64,000 nt of DNA, taken from Anastatus disparis. Lineage: Eukaryota; Arthropoda; Insecta; Hymenoptera; Eupelmidae. The notes under the pieces were generated by a model. It had not been told where the DNA came from, did no database searches, and saw nothing but the letters and a program-made list of their open reading frames with translations. Numbering within the stretch: position 1 is the first letter of the stretch; every line of letters starts with the position of its first letter. Location: the NCBI GenBank assembly GCA_017163975.1, contig JAFFSR010000369.1, positions 4,232,001 to 4,296,000 of the forward strand. Direction: 5' to 3'. Below are positions 55,220 through 64,000 of this stretch, in pieces. Made by a program: the position numbers and the translations under genes.

Positions 55220-55929
55220 GTAACGTACAATCTTCTAAACAAAGTGTTTTACATTATAATTCTCCACGAGTTTCAGAAAGTCAGATTGTTGATTCTAAAA
55301 TATCAGCGAAGAAAAGAAAAATAGATGAAAACTCTTTAACAGATATTGAAAATGGTACATTCGATTATTCTGGTACTCCTGCGTTGCTGTACAAATGTAA
55401 AAATGTTACCATTAATACTATTAATGTTAATACTTGTTCGTGTAATTATGATAAAAAAGTTGACTTAGAATAAAAAAACACAACTTTTTTATTTGATTAT
55501 GCTGGTACTCGGATAGTGAACTTTTATTTGATGAGCTTCAAGAAAACTATGGCTACTTTTTTCAAGACTAAATATAAGATGATTAAAAAAATAATTAAAA
55601 ACACAAAAGATGTAATATATTTTAAAATGTTTATTGTTTCATTATATGTACAATATTGTGAATAAATTATTTGTTGAATAAATTTCTTTTTTTGTCTATA
55701 ATATTTATCATCATGTGTTTCTGAAAATATAGTAAAATGTGATGTGTTTTGGTTATGAGTAGCAGACGGTTGAGCTCTGTAGGTGTATAGGTAGTGAGTG
55801 TGTGTGCGCACATGCTTTATATCTGCGCAGCGGACGACTGCGCAATCTAGTCGAGAGAAAAGTTCGGCTTCTCTCTTGGCTGGCAGAGAGAGAAGTCGAA
55901 CTTTGTGCCAGGGCATGAGAAAAAAAACT

Positions 55930-56690
55930 TAGTTCATCAAATCGAAAATTTTCTATGTAGTGGTTGAAAAAAGTCAATTTAAAAAAATCTATTTTCGCAT
56001 TTTGAACCATTTTACATTAATTGAAATATTTTTCTGGGGTCATCAAATTTTTTTATTCTCTAATACACTCTGTTGAAAATAATGACGTCTTTTTAAGATG
56101 GTTTTGATCGTGTCTTAGCTTGGAACAAAATAAAACGTCATTTTTTCAATGTTTAGGAAAGATAATGAACAAATGACGTCTTTTGTATAATTTAATAATT
56201 TTAGACACGTACTTTTTTAATGAAAATTCATAGTTGAAGACGTCATTTTTACAAAATTTGTTAATATTTTTAAACAAATGACGTTATATTCCCTGAATTT
56301 TAAAATTCAATTATTTCGACTTTCTGCTACGACGTCCTGTCAAAAATAATGATGTTTATTCAAGACGTCTTTGAATGACGTCTTCAAAGACGTCTCAAAC
56401 GTGTTTCACATTAGAACAATGAGACGTCATTTTCTAAAAATTTGTTATAAACAAATAACGTCTCTCTTCCTAAGTATATGTCATCAAAAGACTTATTTCT
56501 GTGATGATACAGATATTAAAAACGCTGCTAAGAGTTTTGGCGCAATGCTTTCTGATAGAGTTTGATTTTATTTTTTTAAATGTTATTTTAATGTAAATGT
56601 CCTTATTCACTGCATCGAAGGCTGTCTTCAGATCTACGGCAATAACATGAATTTTATTCTTCCGTTACTTTCGTCATTTGCATTATGTGA
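55930..56690. repeat. GACGTC-rich repeats, non-coding
   Basis: Units with AAATGACGTC and GACGTCATTTTT recur about six times between 56070 and 56465, some in inverted orientation. No gene. Confidence 0.55.
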
Positions 56691-57146
56691 TTTAGTGATG
56701 TTCTGAAATTAAAACTGCGCTAAGAAAATAAGTTTTCCAAAGTTTGTTTTTTTAGACAATAGCGAATAACTTGCATACAAATTATGGAGAAAATGTATCA
56801 AATGGTTTTCGTAAAATGAAAAAAAAATTAAAAATTAAAATTTTTTAAAAAATATTAAAAGTGCGCTAAGAAAACCAGTTTTCAAAAGTTTCTCTTCTTT
56901 TAGCAGTCAAAAATAATTTCCATACAAATTTTCAAGCAAATTCTTCGAGTAGTTTACGTAAAATACAGAAAAAAATGAAAAATCGAAATTTTTTTAAAAT
57001 TCTTAAAATGGCTCTAAAATGGAAACTATACTATGAAAACCAATTATTAATAGCTTCCGCACCAGTTAGACGAGAAAATAAATTGTATGCAAAATTTGAA
57101 GCAAATCCATCGAGTAGTTTTTGAGATCTAACTGGCGTACTGAATT

Positions 57147-57209
<63 letters not shown>

Positions 57210-57890
57210 GCACGCACGCACGCACGCATATTTTTTTAAATTATGAAACTTTCTCTAAAATCAAAACTGCGCTACAGAAATCAATTTTCAAAAGTTATTT
57301 TTTTTTTTTGAAAGTCATAAATAATATTTATGCAAATTTTAGAGCAAATATATAGAGTACTTAACGTAAAATACAATAAAAATGAAAAACCAAGTTTTTT
57401 TTAAAAATTACTAAAATAGCTATACAATTAAAACTACGCTATGAAAACCAATTCCCAATAGCTTTAATAAATTTCCCAATAGCGCTAATCAAAAAATTAA
57501 ATTTTATAGAAAATTTGAAGTAAATCCATTAAGTAACTTTTAAGATTTTATTAGCTTAATAAATATGAAAATTTTTTTCAAAAATTTCAAAATGCTCTAA
57601 AATTAAAACTAAGCTAAGAAAATCAGTTTTCAGAAATTTATTTTATTTGGGCAATTGCAAATAATTTCCATGCAAATTTTGAAGCAAATTCATCGAGTAG
57701 TAAATAAAAAAAAACGGAAAAATAAAAAAATTTTTTTTTTTTTTATAAACGACTCTAAAATTGAAACTAGGCTAGAAGAATCAATTATCAATAGCTTTCC
57801 CGCAAGTTAGACAAAAAAATAAATTCCATGCAAAATTAGAAGCAAATCCATCGAGTAGTTTTCAAGATAAAATTTACTAACTGACATCAT
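56690..57890. repeat. ~175-bp tandem repeat array (inverted orientation)
   Basis: Same units as 50290-51160 but reverse-complemented, for example AAAACTGCGCTAAGAAAA, ATGCAAATTTTGAAGCAAAT and CATCGAGTAGTTTT. A (CA)n/(CGCA)n microsatellite lies at 57149-57230 and CA-rich sequence at 57893-57940. Confidence 0.75.
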
Positions 57891-58227
57891 ATACACACAC
57901 GCACACGCGCACACGCACACACACACACATACACACAGACATTTTCTGGAAACCACTTTTTCAATTTAATGAGTTAAAATATGTACAAATTAATGAAAAA
58001 ACAGAAAAACAATTTTCTTATTTATACAATGCTTTCTCTATGAGAAAGCAAAAAGGTCCCTTTGGATGTCATTTTCTCTAGATTTAAAAAAAATAACATT
58101 ATTTTTCAGTAGAGTTATATTTAAAAACTGTCGAAGGTGTCAGGACTGAGTTTAAGCCTAAAAAAAATTCAAATATATTCATAATTTTTTTTTTCCAATG
58201 ATATTAATTAATAAAACTTTTTTTCAC

Positions 58228-59700
58228 CTCAAATGTATATTAAATATAAGACTTTGATCCATTAATAATTTTGAAAAACCTCATCCGATGTTTTAAATTT
58301 GTTTGAGTTGTCGAAAACTTGATTTTTGAAAATTTTGGTACTTGCTGTAGATATTTTCAGTCAATTCTCAACTAATTAACTTCGAAATTTCCAGAGATCT
58401 TAAGTATGTATATCTTCACAATATAACAGTTATGTAATTTTGATAAGATAAGTTGAAGTGAATGTTAAATTAAATTACTTATGGGTGAAATTCAAAAATT
58501 GTCAAAATCATGTTTTTTAAAACCAAAAAAAAAAAAATTCCTAAATTTTACTCGATATTTTTTAATATGTTTATCAATACTATAAATAAGAAGAAAACAA
58601 TAATGGGCGAGCTGTATTTCAATTTTGGAAATATAACATGTGTAAATGTAAATAAACTTATGAAGTATGACAAGAGGATATTTTTTTTTGTATACATTAA
58701 AAGTGATTACTTGGCAAGTAATATATATAATAACAAATATATTTCACAGCCAATTTAAAGCTCTTAAGGTCTACTTTCTTTTTCCGTAGTCCAAATCCTG
58801 ATTAGATTTTTTTTTCGTTAAGAAAATTAGCGTTAGACGAAGAGATTAGAAAAGGTACGTTTTTTTATGGTTTGATTTAAATATATTTTCTCACCATATA
58901 TAAAACCTTTTACATTTATAACTCTTTTAATTACTAAAATACATATTCATTTTTATATTTGGCGATATTTAGCTCTAATTATTTGACTTCTTAAATGATT
59001 TTCACGATAAACTATTAAAAGTGACACGAGGACAAAAAAATTGTCGTAACTTTGACGTCAGTTTTGAATACATTTTATTAAGTTATTGTATTTCTACACC
59101 CCACCATTAGATTCTTTATTTAAAAATCTTCAAAAATCATTACTGTAAGATTTTAATAATTATGTATTTAGATACTTTTTATTTTGAAAACAAAATACTT
59201 GTACGCTTCGGACGCGTGATACGAGGACATTTTTGTTTATTTTTCTTATTTATTCCTTTAGATTAGTCATTTAATCAAAGTTTTAATGATTGAACAAGTT
59301 GATTAGGATTGTTACTAGCTAACTGTCGAGTTTAGACACGTACATATTATTTACATAAAAATTTATTATGTATAAACACCTATTTTCAATTTTTTGAATT
59401 CCACCCTTATATAAAATTCACAAAGATATGTATTTTTATCAACTTTTTAAACTGAATTGAAATTTTTTTTTTTTTTTTTAATACTAAAACTGTTATGTTG
59501 TGAAGATACATAAACTGAAGATCTCTGGAAACTTTAAGATCAATTGGTTTAAAATTGGCAGAGAAAGTTTGTGGCAAGTACCAAAATTTAGAGAATCAAG
59601 TTTTCGACTACTCAAAAGAATTTAAAGTATCGGTTGAGATTTTTGAAAATTATTCATGTATCAAAATTTAATATTCAATATGTGCATATATATATTAACT
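58228..59700. mobile_element. 1.5-kb inverted-repeat element
   Basis: The arms about 58228-58437 and 59486-59700 are inverted and share GTCGAAAACTTGATT, AGAGATCTT.A and ATAACAGTT. The interior (58440-59480) has no gene, and the 82-residue frame at 58510 has no domain. Confidence 0.7.
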
Positions 59701-59823
59701 CGTGGAATTGAATACTAATAAAATTAAGTTATAACGTAAGGCTAATTATTTGAGTTGAAATTTTATTTTATAAAATAATATAGCAATTTATAAGTTATCA
59801 ATTATAATAATTATATAAACTTT

Positions 59824-60257
59824 TTATTAAGAGCAGGCCGGAGCAGATTCGATACCGACCGAGATTCGAGAATCCGTTGTTTAATTTTCTCCTACTATAC
59901 GTGATAGAATGCATTAAAATTTTAAATACATTCACAAAATTTATTTCTCTATTGCGCTCGCCAAAAATAATTGAAAAAAAATTTTTTTTAATAAAAAATT
60001 GTATACTACAAAATTTTTTTTAATAAAAAATTGTATACTACAGCTGTTTATTAAACTCTAAGTACGGTTACTTACTTTTCGTTTAAAATATGGTGAATTT
60101 CATGAAAAAAACATCAATTATGCAATCATGTATGTATAAAAAATTGCGTTTGATAACAATTTCTTTTGAAAACAGTATAATTATTTTATTTATGATAAAA
60201 TAACATTTTCACTCCTCGGTCCGTAATCAAAACTGCTCCGGCCAACTTTTAATAGTT
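59824..60257. mobile_element. ~430-bp MITE
   Basis: The ends share TATTAA.AG..GGCCGGAGCAG and a CGGTCGGTATC/GGTCCGTAATC-like inner part in inverted form. It contains a 35-bp direct duplication at 59985-60043. No gene is present. Confidence 0.65.
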
Positions 60258-61097
60258 AAAAATAATATTAAATATGTGATCATCATTGTCATAGTTTATT
60301 TAAAATATTATGTAAATTATATAAGTATAAATTGTTCAGAGTAAAATATAATGTAACTTCGACACTAAATCCAATCTAATAGAATAATTGTAATTTTCAA
60401 TCATTATATTTAATACGAATTTTAGAGTGGTATTGAAGAATATTATTTATTTCCCGCATTCTTAATAAATGTCTTGCAAATCATAAGTGAATTTTATTTG
60501 AAATGTTTACTTTTTTATGAGAAATTTTACTTCCATTCAGACAGATCATAAATATGAATTCATAATTATGGACATAATCAAGAAAATTTATCCATATTTC
60601 ATATATTTTCCTATCTTTATAACTGACTATTAAAAAAAATTTAATATAAAAAAATAACTTTTTAAAATTGGATGTTATAAGATGTATGTTTAAAAGATAG
60701 TAAAAAGAAAATTTTTATAATATGTTCTGATAATTTTTCGAATGAGGTCATTAGATATATTCTAAAAAAATATGTTTGTCTTAATGAAAATATTATTGCT
60801 TTAATGGAATTATTATTAATACATTCAATTCTTAACAATTTTTACATAAATGACAATTTATATAAATACGAACACACGTACATATGAATATGTAATTAAG
60901 GTTACATGAATGTTATTTATGAAGAATTGTTTATAAGTTAAGTTTTAAATACTAATCTATTTTCATGAAATTAATTTAAGCACTATATTCTCTGAATGAT
61001 AACTGAATAAAACCTTAATTGAATAAATTATTTTATACAATGATAAATATATAAATGTATTCAACTGTTTATCAAATAAAATGGTTATTCATTAAGA
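60258..61097. other. AT-rich interval, nothing recognised
   Basis: No gene, RNA or repeat was identified. Confidence 0.5.
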
Positions 61098-61479
61098 GGA
61101 GGCCAACCTATCTGTCTTTGTCTGATAGAGTTTTTTATCATTTATATAAAAACCATCCATTGTAACAAGAAAAAAATAATAGCTCCCACTAGATATTAGT
61201 ATAATAAGTAAATTTTGTAATAACAAGAAAATGATTTTATCGCGTAGTTTTTTGATAATATAAGATCTACTAACAAACTAGAATATAAAATATCTTTTTT
61301 GGTAGGTCTCATATTATTCAAAAATCACGCGATAGAATAATTTGATTGTTATTACAAAATTTACTTATTATACTAATATCTAGCAGGGGCTACTATTTTT
61401 TTCTCGCTAAAACGGATGGTGTTTATATAAATGATGAAAAACGCTAATAAACAAAGACAGATAGTTCGGCCCCCTGTTA
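61098..61479. repeat. ~380-bp foldback MITE
   Basis: The arms about 61098-61270 and 61310-61479 are inverted copies sharing CTATCTGTCTTTG, TTTATATAAA and TTATTATACTAATATCTAG-like sequence. Confidence 0.8.
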
Positions 61480-62740
61480 AATATATTATTCTTATATGTA
61501 TATTACACAAAAAATAATAACAATGGATGATAGTTAAATAAAAGTTTTTATTTTAAGAGTCATAGCGTTAAAATTTATTTTGATGAGAACGTTATTTGAT
61601 TGACGTTTTCAGTTGTGCTTTAATACAGATACAAGTATATTTAAAAAGTTACTTGTCATCAATAAAAAATATTTAAATTGTTTAAATAATAATTCTTTAT
61701 TGATATGAAGAACTCGTTTATAAATTATAATATCAATGATAAGGAAATAAAAAAAAACAAATATGAAATTCAATATAGTATAACCTTACTTGTGATACAT
61801 ACACTTTGTAATATTTATGTTCCATAAAGAATTCACATTTGATACAAATAGAATTTTTGGGTAGTTGCAAATAGTCGATTTATTATTTTGAAATATTCGA
61901 ATTTTTAAATAACTAAAATATTTTATTTTAATCTTATAATTGTGTATTTAAATTCAGTATTTCGTATGTATAAAATACATATGTGAAGATATTATAATTA
62001 GAAATAAACACGAAATTTGTTTTTAAGCATGTTTCACGTAGAAAGGTTATTTTTAAATAAATCGTTCAAATTCATAATCATATATTAAGGTCAAGAATCT
62101 AAACATAAGAGCCGTTCTTTAATGATATTACGCGCTACACGTAACTCGTTACACCTTTTAAAATTTTGTTATCTGATGTCTACTGAATTTAATATCCAAA
62201 CGATACTCAAGTTCGAAATTATATGTGTTACTCACGATCACCTATAAAGTCAAGCTTAATTTTCGACTTTCCTAAATTGTGCCTTACAATTTACATACGA
62301 TTTAGGACATTCTTTACTTTTTTTCCCTAGGTGAAAAATATAATATTCAAAGTCAAATATTTTTGAAAACAAAGCTTAAGTTTTCTATTTTTTTTAATGC
62401 TCCTGGTTCTATTCCATTACTTTATACTATTTAGTTTTAGTGATTTTTAGTATAAAGTAAATCTATGTTTGAAATTTATTTTTTTTTTTATTGTTTTTGC
62501 TACTTTTATTTCAAATATTAAACTACATACATTTACTCTTTATTGAAAATCGGTGAAGTTAATTATATACATGAAATCGAACAGAACTACATGACATTCC
62601 ATACATGACATATTTAAACTTAGCTTTATATTGTATGTGTAATAAACTTAAGCTTTTCTTTTATATTTATACAATAACATATATTTAATTTCAATATTTA
62701 AAAGTTAATTTACTCTTCAGTAAATTTTAAATATTATTGT
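61480..62740. other. AT-rich interval, nothing recognised
   Basis: No gene, RNA or repeat was identified; frames are all short. Confidence 0.5.
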
Positions 62741-62744
62741 AATT

Positions 62745-63260
62745 AAAATATTTACCACCTTTTTCTACGAATCTCCGGTTCTTCGGATTCGTGCATTTTT
62801 TAGGTATGTGCTTCGGGTATATATACATGGTAGCAGTATGTAATACAGAAAAGTGGTGGTTATTTTAACGATGATGCAAGAGACAAAGAAAATATCTACT
62901 TACATACTGTCTCTCTGGTGCAGCGCTTACGGGAGCATTACGCGAGAAAGATAGGATTTAAGTTAATATTTTTTTTTCTCTCTACCTAAAGTTGCCATCA
63001 CTTTCTAGCATGGCATGCTTCCTCCATAGTATATATGCTCTAAGAGTATGTGTAATTCATCTTGCAATAAGATTTGCCTTTTGTATTGGCTCCTATATAA
63101 TTAGTAGTTATTATATATTAAAGTGAAACTACCTTTTTTTACGGTTCTTGGCTCCTACGGATCTGCGCATTTTTTCGTAATAAGAATAGCAATTATTATT
63201 GAATCCTTTATAATGAGTAGTTATCATATACAAGCACTTTTTTGGGCCTCATTTTTGGGT
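62745..63260. repeat. Two more copies of the CTCCGGTTCT/GGGCC repeat family
   Basis: Copies at 62745-62830 and 63118-63260 resemble 45931-46100. The second continues with TTTGGGCCTCATTTTTGGG. The 102-residue hydrophobic frame at 63123-63431 overlaps it and is unlikely to be a gene. Confidence 0.6.
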
Positions 63261-63489
63261 CTTATTTTGGCTTTATTATATGTATTTTTCTCTTCATCTA
63301 TGTTTCACTACATTTTGCTTTATCTTTTTTCACTCTCTATTCTTTTTTCCTTCATTTTTCTTTTAACTTCTCCATCTTCAGCTACCCTTATTAATTTTCT
63401 CTTTCCGTTAAAGTATAGACGTCAATTATGATATATGATTAGACTCTACACTTGACTAGCTTCTAGACAAAAGAGAACATTATTTGTTG

Positions 63490-63860
63490 ACAGCGCATCT
63501 CTAAATGCAGCTAAATTTAACTCAATCAGCTAATTTTTGACTAACGTTTTGTCAATTTTTATTTAAATTTTGTATAATTAAACTGACTTTATGAATAAGA
63601 TCAGTTACTTTTCAGGTAAATTTATCCTGCTTCTGCTTAGTTTTAACTAACTTTTAGCTAACTTTTATACAACTTTCAGCTAATTTTTAGCCAACTTTTA
63701 GGTAGCTTGTAGCTTCTATTTTAACTAAATTTCAGCTATATTATAGCTAACTAGGGCCACGATTGATTCTTATACACGGCGGCAGTGTCGATAATGGTGG
63801 CGAAAAATTTTTATAATATAAAGAGATATAGAACTTTCTATATAATATAGTTTAAAAAAA
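63490..63860. repeat. TTTTAGCTAAC minisatellite and GC-rich cap, inverted relative to 37 kb
   Basis: Units such as ACTTTTAGCTAACTTTTA followed by CACGGCGGCAGTGTCG and AGAGATATAGAA mirror the 37000-37340 region in reverse, so both belong to one repeat family. 63861-64000 is C-rich non-coding sequence. Confidence 0.6.
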
Positions 63861-64000
63861 AAAAGTGGTTGACCCCCCATATCTTACCCATAGAACTCTT
63901 ATTTTCCACCCTTTTATTCAATAACACCCATTTTCTACTTATTCTCACCCATTTCCCACTCTTTTCAACTCTACATCCTACCCAACAAGAATAACTGCTG

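Larger units (their letters stand above)
53508..55472 (+). pseudogene. Crypton tyrosine recombinase, broken
   Basis: Exon 1 (53508-53972) encodes an acidic start then a core-binding domain (VYKVFLDWCREAKG, LIVYFEELP, STLWARWSMIKTLLE). A GT-AG intron (53973-54065) joins in frame to VILIFGVCGALRCQE, with the first catalytic Arg. A stop (54138) and frame changes follow. The H-x-x-R motif is in GHTFRRTSA (54400-54420), cut by a MITE at 54426-54718. After it come FDSGANLIQVKNLGGWKS and VAQGYI, holding the Tyr nucleophile. A second MITE (54995-55219) lies in the C-terminal tail, which ends near 55472. It would cut and rejoin DNA through a phosphotyrosine intermediate, but this copy is dead. Confidence 0.8.
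52977..55926 (+). mobile_element. Crypton (tyrosine-recombinase transposon) with flanking inverted repeats
   Basis: The gene at 53508-55470 is flanked by matching ends: TTTTTTCTCGTGCCCGGC and AAAGTTCGAC on the left (52979-53007), and the inverted forms with two changes on the right (55895-55925). Cryptons usually lack long TIRs, so these could be element ends or chance companions. Confidence 0.55.

Noticed and set aside
63123..63431. 102-residue hydrophobic plus-strand frame
   Set aside because: It overlaps a dispersed repeat copy and is Phe/Leu/Ser-rich from T-rich DNA; no homologous domain is evident.

Overview
This is eukaryotic, probably insect, nuclear DNA. It is very AT-rich, genes carry GT-AG introns, and almost everything recognisable is a transposable element or a relic of one. 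I see no convincing host gene. The host species cannot be named from the sequence; a repeat-rich arthropod such as a parasitoid wasp or hemipteran would fit.

The centrepiece is an 18.0 kb Polinton/Maverick (adintovirus-like) element at 3472-21461. It has ~470 bp terminal inverted repeats and a perfect 6-bp target duplication TATGAG. It encodes the virus-like set: protein-primed family B DNA polymerase (split by a 60-bp intron), retrovirus-type integrase with a C-terminal chromodomain, A32/FtsK-like packaging ATPase, double-jelly-roll major capsid protein, penton-like minor capsid protein, adenain-like protease, a phospholipase A2-like capsid protein, a fibre-like coiled-coil protein and several small conserved genes. 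It also carries a single-BIR + RING inhibitor-of-apoptosis gene. Replication, integration, capsid assembly, maturation and host-death suppression are all represented. Several genes have arthropod-type TATA + TCAGT-like initiators about 31-33 bases apart, and these settle some start codons. Some genes look damaged: an in-frame UGA in the integrase, frame breaks at A-runs, and a protease frame with no upstream AUG.

The Polinton sits inside the transposase gene of a ~3.7 kb DNA transposon (ends 2198 and 23902). That transposon sits inside the helicase gene of a Helitron (minus strand, 26400-23906 continuing at 2190-1330). Removing the Polinton with one TSD copy restores the transposase frame, so three insertion events can be ordered.

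Right of this lies a 2.5 kb CA/TA-rich microsatellite (26.47-28.94 kb) and a palindromic minisatellite. A Mutator-like transposase relic with an intron-containing DEDDh exonuclease follows (31.8-36.4 kb, split by a TAA-flanked MITE). Then come a candidate non-autonomous Helitron (37.7-38.6 kb) and several foldback elements. A second Helitron helicase relic (47.0-49.5 kb) is split by a 1.45 kb foldback element. A Crypton tyrosine-recombinase gene (53.5-55.5 kb) is broken by two small MITEs and flanked by inverted ~175-bp repeat arrays. From 58 to 64 kb only non-coding inverted-repeat elements and dispersed repeats were seen.
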